From positions 1 through 19,490 of the forward strand of contig JAJXXB010000282.1 of NCBI GenBank assembly GCA_021781315.1: a stretch of DNA of 19,490 bases. Reading direction: 5' to 3'. The notes under the pieces were generated by a model. That model saw only the letters and a list, made by a program, of their open reading frames with translations. It had not been told where the DNA came from and did not search any database. The translations under genes were made by a program, and so were the position numbers. This DNA is from Actinomycetes bacterium. GTDB taxonomy: Bacteria > Actinomycetota > Acidimicrobiia > Acidimicrobiales > RAAP-2. This document shows, piece by piece, positions 6,921 to 14,674 of this stretch (the first letter of the stretch is position 1; each line of letters opens with the position of its first letter).

Positions 6921-8234
6921 ATGGCTGAGCACGATTCTGGCGACGACCTCCTGGAAAAGGTGACGAATCTCGCCAAACGGCGGGGTTTCTTCTTCCCGTC
7001 GGCCGAGATCTACGGCGGATTCCGCTCGGCCTACGACTACGGCCCCCTCGGGGTCAACATGCTGCGCAACGTCAAGAACGCCTGGTGGCGTTCGATGGTC
7101 CAGCTGCGCGACGACATCGTCGGTCTCGACGCGGCGATCCTCGGCCCGCCGGCGATCTGGGCCGCGTCGGGTCACCTCGAGACCTTCACGGACCCCCTGG
7201 TGGACTGCAAGAAGTGCAAGGAGCGCTGGCGCGAGGACAAGATCGACGGGGTCTGTCCCAACTGCGGCTCGACGGAGTTCACCGAAGCGCGCGCGTTCAA
7301 CCTGATGTTCAAGACCCAGGCCGGCCCGGTCGAGGGGGAGGGCGCGACGGCGTATCTGCGCCCCGAGACCGCCCAGGGGATGTTCACCAACTTCGCCAAC
7401 GTGCTGGCGACCACCCGGCGCAAGCCCCCCTTCGGCATCGCTCAGATCGGCAAGTCATTCCGCAACGAGATCACGCCGCAGAACTCGATCTTTCGCACCC
7501 GTGAGTTCGAGCAGATGGAGATGGAGTACTTCGTCCCGCCCGCCGAGGCCGACGCCTGGTACCGCTACTGGATCGAAACGCGTCACCGCTGGTACCTCGA
7601 TCTGGGGATCGCGCCGGAGAAGCTGCGCCTCCACGAGCACGCTGCGGCCGATCTGTCGCACTACTCGCGCGGCACCACTGACATCGAGTTCGACTTCCCG
7701 TGGGGATTCGACGAACTTGAGGGCATCGCGAACCGCGGTGACTACGACCTCACCCAGCACGCGAACGCTTCGGGGGTGCGCCTCGAGTACTTCGACCAGG
7801 CCAACAACGAGCGCTACGTGCCCTACGTCATCGAGCCGGCCGCCGGTGCCACGCGCGCCATGATGGCCTTCCTGCTCGCGGCCTACGAGGAGGACGTGGT
7901 CGAGGGCGAGACGCGCAGCGTCCTGCGCCTGCATCCGCGTCTCGCTCCCTACCAGGTCGCGGTCCTGCCGTTGTCGAAGAAGCCCGACCTCGAGGGGCTC
8001 TCGCGCGAGGTGCTCGGACTTCTCCAGCCCCACGTGATGTGCGACTTCGACCTGACCCAGTCGATCGGGCGTCGCTACCGGCGTCAGGACGAAATCGGCA
8101 CGCCGCTGTGCGTCACGATCGACTTCGACAGCCTCGAGGACCGCGCGGTGACCGTGCGAGATCGCGACACGACCGCGCAGACGCGCGTCGCCATCGACGA
8201 GCTCGTCGCCACGGTCCTCGCCCGCCTCGTCTAG
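6921..8234 (+). CDS. glyS: Glycyl-tRNA synthetase, alpha2 (eukaryotic/archaeal-like) type
   Basis: 437 residues. Class II aminoacyl-tRNA synthetase that charges tRNA-Gly. Motif 2 is FRNEITPQNSIFRTREFEQME starting near residue 180, and motif 3 contains GATRAMMAFLLAAYEED near residues 309-325. A zinc-ribbon insertion has cysteines 96, 99, 112 and 115 (CKKC and CPNC). The C-terminal anticodon-binding domain begins about residue 340 (LAPYQVAVLPLSKK) and includes the IGRRYRRQDEIGTPLCVTID signature. This is the single-chain homodimer form, not the alpha2beta2 GlyQ/GlyS form. Monocistronic, ATG start, probably leaderless. Its TAG stop overlaps the stop of the convergent MFS gene through CTAG. Confidence 0.97.
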   Translation: MAEHDSGDDLLEKVTNLAKRRGFFFPSAEIYGGFRSAYDYGPLGVNMLRNVKNAWWRSMVQLRDDIVGLDAAILGPPAIWAASGHLETFTDPLVDCKKCKERWREDKIDGVCPNCGSTEFTEARAFNLMFKTQAGPVEGEGATAYLRPETAQGMFTNFANVLATTRRKPPFGIAQIGKSFRNEITPQNSIFRTREFEQMEMEYFVPPAEADAWYRYWIETRHRWYLDLGIAPEKLRLHEHAAADLSHYSRGTTDIEFDFPWGFDELEGIANRGDYDLTQHANASGVRLEYFDQANNERYVPYVIEPAAGATRAMMAFLLAAYEEDVVEGETRSVLRLHPRLAPYQVAVLPLSKKPDLEGLSREVLGLLQPHVMCDFDLTQSIGRRYRRQDEIGTPLCVTIDFDSLEDRAVTVRDRDTTAQTRVAIDELVATVLARLV

Positions 8235-9433
8235 GCCGGATCCAGTATCACGTGGGCGACCGCGACGGTTGAGTTGCGCGCGCTCAGCGCCGGTACCACC
8301 ATCGCCAGGCCCAGCGCACCGCCCAGCCAGCAGTCACCCGCCCAGCCGAAGTGCGCGTAGAGCGTGCCGGCGAAGAATGACCCGAGGGACGCGCCGGCGA
8401 AGCAGTTGACCATGTAGGCGCTGTTGACCCGACTGCGTGCCTGCGGGCTCAACCCGTAGATGATCGACTGGTTCGTGATCTGCATGCCCTGCATCCCGGC
8501 GTCGAGCACGATCACGCCCAGGGCGAGCAGCCAGACGTTGCCGCGACCCACCCAGAGGATCGCGAAGGAGCCGGTGGTCAGAAGGGCCGCGACGATCGTC
8601 GCGGTGCGGCTGCGGGCGCGGTCGGCCAGGTGTCCCGCGGCGTTGGCCGCGGTGATACCGGCCACACCGAAGAGACCGAACAGTCCGATGGTGGCGTTGG
8701 AGTAGTGAAAGGGGGCGCTACTTAAGTGGAACGAGAGCGTCGTCCACAGCGTCGAGAGCGAGGCGAAGGCCAGCGCCCCGAACCAGGCACGAAAGCGCAG
8801 CAGGGGCAGCGTGCGAAAGAGTCGCAGTGATCCCGCGACCGCTTGGGCGTAGGTGAGTGAAGGTCGCGCGGCCTCCTCGGGCAGCACGCGGAACAAGATG
8901 AGAGCCATCACCGCGAGGGTCGCAGCCGCGACCCAGTAGATCGAGCGCCACCCCGCCGCCTGGGCGAGGAGCCCGGACGCGGTGCGAGACAGCAGTATCC
9001 CCGCGAGCAGGCCCGACATCACGCGCGCGATCGTGCGACCGCGCGAGGCCTCCGCGGCGAGGTCGGCCGCGAAGGGGACGATCATCTGGGTGCCCACGGA
9101 CGTGAGGCCAATGAGCAGCGAGATCGCCGCGAAGGCGGCAAAGGACGTGGTCAGAGCCGCGAGAGCCATCGTCGCCGCGGCGAGGAGGAACATCACGCCG
9201 ATCAGTCGGCGTCGGCGCATCAGGTCGCCGAGGGGAACGACGAGGGCCAGCCCCAGCGCGTAGCCGGCCTGGGTGAGGACGACGAGGAGCGAGGCCGTGG
9301 CCGTACCGACGCGGAAGTCGTGGCGGATCTGGTGCAGGACCGGCTGGAGGTAGTAGAGGTTGGCGACCATCACGCCCACCCCCACCGCCATGAGGAACGT
9401 GAGCGGGGCCGACAAGGGACGTGACGAGGTCAT
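8231..9433 (-). CDS. Major facilitator superfamily transporter, drug-efflux-like
   Basis: 400 residues with about twelve hydrophobic segments, the size of a typical 12-helix MFS proton antiporter. The N-terminal GVMVANLYYLQPVLHQI and the loop 2-3 motif A variant GDLMRRRRLIG place it in the DHA1-like efflux group. SGLLAGILLSRTASG resembles the antiporter motif C region, and a second-half motif A remnant appears as GHLADRARSR. The substrate cannot be read from the sequence. It is the last gene of a minus-strand operon, 18 bases after the thioesterase gene, downstream of an ABC exporter pair. The ATG at 9433 follows directly on the conserved N-terminus. The stop overlaps glyS (CTAG). Confidence 0.9.
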   Translation of the reverse strand: MTSSRPLSAPLTFLMAVGVGVMVANLYYLQPVLHQIRHDFRVGTATASLLVVLTQAGYALGLALVVPLGDLMRRRRLIGVMFLLAAATMALAALTTSFAAFAAISLLIGLTSVGTQMIVPFAADLAAEASRGRTIARVMSGLLAGILLSRTASGLLAQAAGWRSIYWVAAATLAVMALILFRVLPEEAARPSLTYAQAVAGSLRLFRTLPLLRFRAWFGALAFASLSTLWTTLSFHLSSAPFHYSNATIGLFGLFGVAGITAANAAGHLADRARSRTATIVAALLTTGSFAILWVGRGNVWLLALGVIVLDAGMQGMQITNQSIIYGLSPQARSRVNSAYMVNCFAGASLGSFFAGTLYAHFGWAGDCWLGGALGLAMVVPALSARNSTVAVAHVILDPA

Positions 9434-9451
9434 GGGTCGGCGGTACCAGAG

Positions 9452-9889
9452 CTAGTGGCCGCTCGACGCGTCGTGACCCGTCGAGGGTAGCGAGTAGGTC
9501 ACCTGCGCCTTGGCGACGAGGTGACGGTGTCCTCGTGAGAACAGCTCGACGTCGACGACGGCGAGTTTGCGGCCGAGCTTGAGGAGCCGACCGCGCGACA
9601 TGAGATCGTTCTCGAGGTCGGGCTTGCGCAGGAAGTCGATGTGCAGGCTCGTGGTCACGGCGAGGAGCACGGCTCCGACCTCGGCGAGCACCGCCATCCA
9701 GGCGGTGGTGTCGGCCAGCATCATCATGACCGGGCCCGACAGCGTGCCCCCCGGCCGACCGTGTCGGCTCGAGACCTCGAGGCTGCACAGGACCTCGTCC
9801 TCGCCAACGGACTCGACGCGGGGAACCTCGTTGCCGGGAAAGGCGGCGGTGAGGATGTCCTCGAGTTGGGACGCGCTCAGTCGAGGCAT
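9452..9889 (-). CDS. PaaI-like hotdog-fold acyl-CoA thioesterase
   Basis: 145 residues, normal for a single hotdog domain. Members hydrolyse aryl- or acyl-CoA thioesters. The signature stretch GRPGGTLSGPVMMMLADTTAW (about residues 45-65) matches the PaaI/ACOT13 helix, with the aspartate of LADTTAW in the usual place. VTTSLHIDFLRKP and VVDVELFSRGHRHLVAKAQVTY match the following strands. The substrate is unknown. The ATG at 9889 shares its A with the TGA of the preceding permease gene (TGATG), so the two are probably translationally coupled. An enzyme between an ABC exporter and an MFS transporter suggests detoxification or lipid handling, but this is inference. Confidence 0.85.
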   Translation of the reverse strand: MPRLSASQLEDILTAAFPGNEVPRVESVGEDEVLCSLEVSSRHGRPGGTLSGPVMMMLADTTAWMAVLAEVGAVLLAVTTSLHIDFLRKPDLENDLMSRGRLLKLGRKLAVVDVELFSRGHRHLVAKAQVTYSLPSTGHDASSGH

Positions 9890-10662
9890 CAGTCCACGCG
9901 GCGATAGGCCCGCGTGGCTAGGGGCGCGAGCACCACCACGAGTCCGATCGCCCAGAGAATCGAGAGCCAGGCCGCGCTACCGATCGGCGTGCCGTTCATC
10001 AGGCCGCGCACGGCCAAAGCCGCCTGGGTCACGGGCTGGTTACGGGCGAAGGGCTGCAGCCACGAGGGCATCCGTTGGATCTGCACGAAGATGGCCGAGG
10101 CGAAGGTGATGGGAAAGATGATGGGGAACGTCATGGCCTGGGCGGTTTCGGAGTTGGGAGCGACCAGTCCGACGAAGGCGAAGCCCCACGAGATGCAGTA
10201 GGCGAAGAAGAGCATCAGCAGGCACGCCGCCACGTAGTGCAAGGGCGATCCGTGGGGGCGAAAGCCGACGGCGAAGCCCACGAGCGAGATGACGATCAAG
10301 ACGACGACGTTGCGCGCGAGATCGGACACCGTTCGACCGGCGAGCACGGCCATGCGGGCCATCGGCAGCGCCTTGAAGCGCTCGATGAGTCCGCGCTGGA
10401 GGTCCTCGGCGAGACCGATGGCGGTGCCAATCGCCCCGAAGATCGTGGTCTGGACGAGGATGCCCGGGATCAGGTAGTTGACGTAGGGGCCCCTGACGCT
10501 GATCGACCCACCGAAGACGTAGCGAAAGAGCAGCACGAACATGATCGGCTGGACGAGCAGGAAGACGAAGGTGATCGGCGTGCGCACGATGGCGAGCAGG
10601 TCGCGCTGGGCCATGACCAGCGTGTCACTGATCGCCCAGCGCGGAGAGGTGGGGCGACTCAC
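9889..10662 (-). CDS. ABC-2 type exporter permease, DrrB/NodJ-like
   Basis: 257 residues with six predicted membrane helices, the normal build of a DrrB-type ABC-2 permease. The start ISDTLVMAQRDLLAIVRTP followed by QPIMFVLLFRYVFGG is typical of the daunorubicin-resistance group. The conserved amphipathic segment EDLQRGLIERFKALPMARM and the C-terminal FARNQPVTQAALAVRGLM are both family hallmarks. It pairs with the ATPase encoded just upstream, whose stop overlaps this GTG start as GTGA. The complex should export a hydrophobic compound or lipid across the cytoplasmic membrane; substrate unknown. Confidence 0.93.
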   Translation of the reverse strand: MSRPTSPRWAISDTLVMAQRDLLAIVRTPITFVFLLVQPIMFVLLFRYVFGGSISVRGPYVNYLIPGILVQTTIFGAIGTAIGLAEDLQRGLIERFKALPMARMAVLAGRTVSDLARNVVVLIVISLVGFAVGFRPHGSPLHYVAACLLMLFFAYCISWGFAFVGLVAPNSETAQAMTFPIIFPITFASAIFVQIQRMPSWLQPFARNQPVTQAALAVRGLMNGTPIGSAAWLSILWAIGLVVVLAPLATRAYRRVD

Positions 10663-11657
10663 GCGGGCTCCTTCTGGCCGCGGCCTCGACGGGCTGGCTC
10701 GGCGGCGGGCGCGTCCTCGGCGCGGTGACCGGTCAAGGAGAGGAAGACGTCGTCCAAGCTCGGCTCGCGCAGCGCGAGACCGACGACCTCGAGACCGGCC
10801 CCGTCGAGACGGCGCAGGGCCTCGGCGGCGACGGCCGGTCCATCGTTGACGGTCAACTCGAGCACGGTGCCCTCGACGTTGGAGAAGGTCGCGCTGAGAC
10901 CGTCGAGCAGCTCGCGTGCCGTCGCGGCGTCTTGCGTCGAGGCCAAGCGCAGCTCGAGGACCGTCGTGCCCAGGCGGGCCTTCAACTCCTGGGACGTGCC
11001 TTCGGCGATGATGCGCCCGTGGTCGAGCACGACGAGCTGTCGGGCCAGGCGGTCGGCCTCCTCCAAGTACTGCGTGGTGAGAAGCACCGTCACGCCGCGC
11101 TGGGTCAAGCCCTCGATGATGGCCCAGAGGTCCTGGCGGCTCTGGGGGTCGAGGCCGGTGGTGGGTTCGTCGAGGAAGAGGATCGGCGGGTCGGCGACCA
11201 GGGCTGCCGCGAGGTCGAGTCGTCGGCGCATGCCGCCCGAGTAGGTCTTCGCCGAGCGATTGGCGGCGTCGGCGAGCCCGAACTCGGCGAGGAGCTCGCG
11301 GCTGCGCGTCGTGGCGAGCGCCTTGTCCAGGTGGTTGAGACGGCCCACCATGCGTAGGTTCTCGAACCCGGTCAGGTTCTCGTCGACCGTGGCGAACTGT
11401 CCCGCCAGTCCGATGCTCTGGCGCACGCGCTGGGGGTCCTTCTCGACGTCGATGCCGTTCACCGTGGCGCTGCCCGAGGTGGGGGTGAGGATCGTCGACA
11501 GGATGCGGATCATCGTGGTCTTGCCCGATCCGTTGGGGCCGAGCAGTCCGAAGACCTCTCCACGCGGCACCCGCAGGGTCACTCCGTCGAGGGCGCGAAC
11601 GTCGCCGTCTTTGAACGTGCGCACGATGTCGTGGGTCTCGACGGCAAAGTCAGTCAT
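10659..11657 (-). CDS. ABC exporter ATP-binding protein, DrrA family
   Basis: 332 residues. Walker A GPNGSGKTT at residues 40-48, Q-loop region with the DrrA-type GLAGQFATVDENLTGFENL, signature YSGGMRRRLDLA, Walker B LFLDEPTTGLDP and H-loop-region LLTTQYLEEAD. The TTQYLEEA form, with Gln where most ABC proteins have the switch histidine, is characteristic of the DrrA group. The C-terminal domain (about 220-332) has EPSLDDVFLSLTGH, also DrrA-like, and a basic tail ending RRGRGQKEPA. First gene of the four-gene exporter operon; ATG start preceded by TAGACT-N6. It powers the permease encoded next. Confidence 0.95.
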   Translation of the reverse strand: MTDFAVETHDIVRTFKDGDVRALDGVTLRVPRGEVFGLLGPNGSGKTTMIRILSTILTPTSGSATVNGIDVEKDPQRVRQSIGLAGQFATVDENLTGFENLRMVGRLNHLDKALATTRSRELLAEFGLADAANRSAKTYSGGMRRRLDLAAALVADPPILFLDEPTTGLDPQSRQDLWAIIEGLTQRGVTVLLTTQYLEEADRLARQLVVLDHGRIIAEGTSQELKARLGTTVLELRLASTQDAATARELLDGLSATFSNVEGTVLELTVNDGPAVAAEALRRLDGAGLEVVGLALREPSLDDVFLSLTGHRAEDAPAAEPARRGRGQKEPA

Positions 11658-11663
11658 AGCGGC

Positions 11664-11669
11664 AGTCTA
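11664..11669 (-). promoter_or_regulatory. Putative leaderless -10 hexamer for the DrrA-like operon
   Basis: On the minus strand: TAGACT, six bases (GCCGCT), then ATG at 11657. It stands back to back with the dnaG promoter in a 60-base divergent gap. Confidence 0.6.
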
Positions 11670-11705
11670 GGAAGGGCGATTGGTGGATCCGTTCAATTTA
11701 GGCGG

Positions 11706-11711
11706 TACCTT
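11706..11711 (+). promoter_or_regulatory. Putative leaderless -10 hexamer for dnaG
   Basis: TACCTT, six bases (ACGAGC), then GTG at 11718. There is no Shine-Dalgarno sequence. The same spacing occurs at four other lead genes in the window. Confidence 0.6.
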
Positions 11712-11717
11712 ACGAGC

Positions 11718-13532
11718 GTGGCGATTTCGGATGATGACATAGCGCAGGTGCGCGCCGCCACCGACATCGTCGCGCTGATCTCAGAACACGTGGCGTTGAA
11801 GAAGTCGGGCCGGCGCTGGAGCGGCCTGTGCCCGTTCCACGGCGAGAAAACGCCCTCGTTCTCCGTCAACGCCGAAGAGGGTCGCTACTACTGCTTCGGC
11901 TGTCGCGCGTCGGGCGACGCGATCACCTTCGTGCGCGAGATCCAGCACCTCGACTTCATCGACGCGTTGCGTCAATTGGCCGAGCGCGCGGGAATCGAGC
12001 TTCACGAAGACGCCAACGCGACCAAGGCGCGAAAGGAACGCCAGGAGTTGCTCGCGACCATGGAGTCGGCCGTCGAGTGGTACCACCAGCGCCTCCTTAC
12101 GAGCCCCGACGCGCGAGCCGCGCGCGACTATCTGCGCAGTCGCGGCATCGACGGCGACGTCGCTCGCCGCTTCCGCCTCGGCTGGGCACCCGACGAGTGG
12201 GACGCCCTGACCAGAGCCCTCAATCTCAACGAGCGCCAACTCACCGGAACGGGGCTGGGATTCGTCAACAAGCGCGACCGACGCCAGGACGCGCTGCGCG
12301 CGCGCATCATCTTTCCCATCTTCGACACCTCGGGCAAGGCCATCGCCGTCGGCGGGCGCATCCTGCCGCCCGCGCCGGGAGCGCCCGAGCCCGAGCGCCA
12401 CGAGGCCAAGTACAAGAACTCGCCGGAGACGACGATCTACTCCAAGCGCCGCACGCTCTACGGCCTCAACTGGGCCAAGGACGAGATCATTCGCTCCGGC
12501 GAGATCATCGTGTGCGAGGGCTACACCGACGTGATCGCGTTCTTCGGCGCCGGACTCGAACGGGCGGTGGCGACGTGCGGCACGGCTCTCGGCGAGGACC
12601 ACTTTCGCACGATGAAGAACTTCGCGTCGCGCATCGTGCTGGCCTACGACGCCGATGCCGCCGGCCAGAGCGCCGCAGCGTCGGTGTACCAGTGGGAGAA
12701 GCAGCACCAGGTCGACGTCTTCGTCGCCCGCCTTCCTCGCGGCAGCGATCCCGCGGACCTCGCGCGTAAGGACCCCGAGGCGCTACGCGCGGCGGTGGCC
12801 GACGCGCTGCCGTTTCTTCAGTTCCGTCTCGAGAGGGTGCTCGACGCGGCGTCCCTGGCGACCGCTGAGGGGCGAGCCCGCGCGGCCGACGCCGCCATGG
12901 TCGTGATCGCCGAACACCCCAATGACCTGGTGCGCGACCAGTACGTGATGACCGTGGCGGATCGCCTGCGCGTCGAGGCGAACGTCCTGCGCGCCGGGGT
13001 CGAGGCGGTGCGCCGCGGTGAGACGCCCGCTCCCGCACCGCGCCGGGTCGCGCGCGAGGGCGGCTCTTTGCCGCGCCCGGCACTCGAAGCACTGCGCCTG
13101 CTCGTGCACCAGCGCGACCTGATCGAGGGGCGGTTGATCCCCGCGATGTTCGACAACGAAGTCCAGCGCGACGTCTTTGAGGGGCTCGAAAGGGAGCGTC
13201 AGGTCTCGACCGTCGTTGATCTCTTGAGCGCTCGCGGCGACGTGGACGCCGCCGACCTGCTCGCGCGTCTGGTCGTCGACGAACTCGGTCGCGTCTACAG
13301 CGAAGCCGACGCGGCGGCGGTGATCGCCCAGTTGTTGCGCGCCGCGGCCCAGCGGGAGCTGCGCGAGATCGAGCGAGATCTGCGAGGTGGTGTCATGTCG
13401 CCCCAGGACGCCCACGCGACGGTGCGTGACGTGAAAGAGAGGCTGCTCGCCCTCGACGGCGACCAGGGGGCCGCCGCCGAGGTGGACCTGCGCGAGTGGC
13501 TCCTCGCGCGCCACGGCGTTTCCCGGTCGTGA
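11718..13532 (+). CDS. dnaG: DNA primase DnaG
   Basis: 604 residues, normal length. It makes the RNA primers for chromosomal replication. The N-terminal CHC2 zinc domain has C38, H41, C59 and C62 (CPFHGEKTPSF and YYCFGC). The RNA polymerase core includes the RGID and RFRLGWAP segments. The TOPRIM fold carries E267 in CEGYTD and D311/D313 in AYDADAAGQ, the metal-binding residues. The C-terminal part from about residue 450 should be the helicase (DnaB)-binding domain. I place the start at the GTG at 11718, which gives the expected VAISDDDIAQVRAATDIV N-terminus and fits the TACCTT-N6 promoter. A longer frame extends to 11631 but overlaps the divergent ABC gene. The stop overlaps the next gene as GTGA. 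Confidence 0.96.
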   Translation: MAISDDDIAQVRAATDIVALISEHVALKKSGRRWSGLCPFHGEKTPSFSVNAEEGRYYCFGCRASGDAITFVREIQHLDFIDALRQLAERAGIELHEDANATKARKERQELLATMESAVEWYHQRLLTSPDARAARDYLRSRGIDGDVARRFRLGWAPDEWDALTRALNLNERQLTGTGLGFVNKRDRRQDALRARIIFPIFDTSGKAIAVGGRILPPAPGAPEPERHEAKYKNSPETTIYSKRRTLYGLNWAKDEIIRSGEIIVCEGYTDVIAFFGAGLERAVATCGTALGEDHFRTMKNFASRIVLAYDADAAGQSAAASVYQWEKQHQVDVFVARLPRGSDPADLARKDPEALRAAVADALPFLQFRLERVLDAASLATAEGRARAADAAMVVIAEHPNDLVRDQYVMTVADRLRVEANVLRAGVEAVRRGETPAPAPRRVAREGGSLPRPALEALRLLVHQRDLIEGRLIPAMFDNEVQRDVFEGLERERQVSTVVDLLSARGDVDAADLLARLVVDELGRVYSEADAAAVIAQLLRAAAQRELREIERDLRGGVMSPQDAHATVRDVKERLLALDGDQGAAAEVDLREWLLARHGVSRS

Positions 13533-14359
13533 GCTCTCGCGTCGGCGGACTCGAGATCCTTCCCCCGCTCAGCGTGGAGGAGGAGCGCCAGCTCTATCCG
13601 GTGATCACTCGCGGCCGCGAAGCCGCGCGTCTGATGGCCGGTGGTCTCCTCGACGTCGCGCAGCGCCGACGTCTCGCGCGCCAGCGCCAGGCCGGCCAGG
13701 AGGCCGAGCTGCGCCTTCTGCAGGCGACGTGTGGGTTGGTGCGCACGCGCGTCCACGAGCGCGGGTATCGATTCGGCAACGAGGAGTTGGAAGCCGCAGG
13801 TGTCGAGGGTCTCGCGAACGCCCTGCGCCGCTTCGATCCCGAACGGGGAGTGCGTTTCGCGACCTACGCCAACTATTGGATCGTGAAGCTGGTGAACCAG
13901 GCGATTCAACACCAGGTCGGCCTCACTGACGCGGAGATGCGACTGGTGCTCGCCTACGAGAAACTCCAGCGAGCGCATCCCGAGACGACGTACTCCGCGC
14001 CCGAGGTCGCGCGCGAGTTGAAGATTTCGACCGAGCGCGCGAGCGACGTGATCGCGAGTTCGCGCGACATCAACGCGCGCCGATACGAACCCATGGCCTT
14101 CTTCGACGACACGGAGTTGCACGAGCCCCCGGAACTCGACGATGCGCCGGCGTGGGTCATCGGAGCGCTGAAGCGCCTCTGCGGGGAGGATTTCGACGCG
14201 TTCTGGCAGCATTCGTTTCGCACGACGTCGCTCGAAGAGTTGGCGCGGGCCAGGGGGATCACCCGCCAGGGCATGGCCAAGCGACTCGAACGCTGCCGCG
14301 CGGCAGTTCGCGCGAGTGATGAGGCCCAGCGTCTCCAGGACTGGTTCGACCGCCAGTAG
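13529..14359 (+). CDS. Divergent sigma-70 family RNA polymerase sigma factor
   Basis: 276 residues from the GTG at 13529 that overlaps the dnaG stop. A sigma region 2 core is visible at about residues 78-130 (NEELEAAGVEGLANALRRF, then FATYANYWIVK with the region 2.3/2.4 aromatics at 113-117). A region-4-like helix-turn-helix is near 234-260 (LEELARARGITRQGMAKRL). It lacks region 1.1, lacks the WWIRQAI form of primary sigma factors (YWIVKLV instead) and shows no region 3.0 RIPVH-like segment after it. A rpoD gene beside dnaG is the classic macromolecular-synthesis arrangement, so the position suggests rpoD descent or replacement. I would call it an alternative sigma factor; its promoters are unknown. 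Confidence 0.82.
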   Translation: MSSRVGGLEILPPLSVEEERQLYPVITRGREAARLMAGGLLDVAQRRRLARQRQAGQEAELRLLQATCGLVRTRVHERGYRFGNEELEAAGVEGLANALRRFDPERGVRFATYANYWIVKLVNQAIQHQVGLTDAEMRLVLAYEKLQRAHPETTYSAPEVARELKISTERASDVIASSRDINARRYEPMAFFDDTELHEPPELDDAPAWVIGALKRLCGEDFDAFWQHSFRTTSLEELARARGITRQGMAKRLERCRAAVRASDEAQRLQDWFDRQ

Positions 14360-14375
14360 GTTGGGGTGGTGGTGC

Positions 14376-14381
14376 TAGAGT
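14376..14381 (+). promoter_or_regulatory. Putative -10 hexamer for the tRNA pair
   Basis: TAGAGT lies 18 bases before the mature 5' end of tRNA-Asn. No clear -35 was found. Transcription from dnaG could also read through. Confidence 0.35.
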
Positions 14382-14385
14382 TGCC

Positions 14386-14399
14386 ATGCTTTCAAGCAT
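14386..14399 (+). repeat. Short perfect inverted repeat abutting tRNA-Asn
   Basis: ATGCTT-TC-AAGCAT, ending one base before the tRNA. The two-base loop is too tight for a stable hairpin as drawn. It could be a processing signal, an operator or chance. Confidence 0.3.
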
Positions 14400-14475
14400 T
14401 CCCAGATAGCTCAATTGGCAGAGCAAGCGACTGTTAATCGCTAGGTTGCAGGTTCGAGTCCTGCTCTGGGAGCCA
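14400..14475 (+). tRNA. tRNA-Asn (anticodon GTT)
   Basis: Full cloverleaf: acceptor TCCCAGA pairs with TCTGGGA, D arm GCTC/GAGC, anticodon stem AGCGA/TCGCT around loop CTGTTAA with anticodon GTT at 14433-14435, T arm GCAGG/CCTGC around TTCGAGT. Discriminator G and an encoded CCA end. Confidence 0.97.
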
Positions 14476-14504
14476 GTCGACCGGGCGATGCATGGCGGTT
14501 TCTA

Positions 14505-14580
14505 AGGGCCGTAGCTCAGTGGTTAGAGCAGGGGACTCATAATCCCTCGGTCGTGGGTTCGATCCCCACCGGCCCTACCA
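14505..14580 (+). tRNA. tRNA with anticodon CAT (elongator Met or lysidine-modified Ile2)
   Basis: Acceptor AGGGCCG pairs with CGGCCCT, D arm GCTC/GAGC, anticodon stem GGGGA/TCCCT (one G-T pair) around CTCATAA with anticodon CAT at 14538-14540, T arm GTGGG/CCCAC, discriminator A, encoded CCA. A fully paired A1-U72 and normal stems rule out an initiator. The D-loop AGTGGTTA and variable loop CGGTC resemble bacterial tRNA-Ile2 (TilS substrate) more than elongator Met, but I cannot decide from sequence alone. Confidence 0.93.
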
Positions 14581-14674
14581 GCTGAACTGTTCCCCGTTTA
14601 GGGATCCACTCGTGCGACAGCGTGGATGCCTCGGCTTCGAACGCTGGTTCATCGACGATCGCGGGACGGAGAAC

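Noticed and set aside
11781..12707. Minus-strand open frame (308 codons) opposite dnaG
   Set aside because: Shadow of dnaG, whose zinc and TOPRIM motifs are intact on the plus strand.
14603..14626. ATCCAC...GTGGAT pairing after the second tRNA as a terminator
   Set aside because: Six pairs with a 12-base loop and no T-run. Too weak to call.
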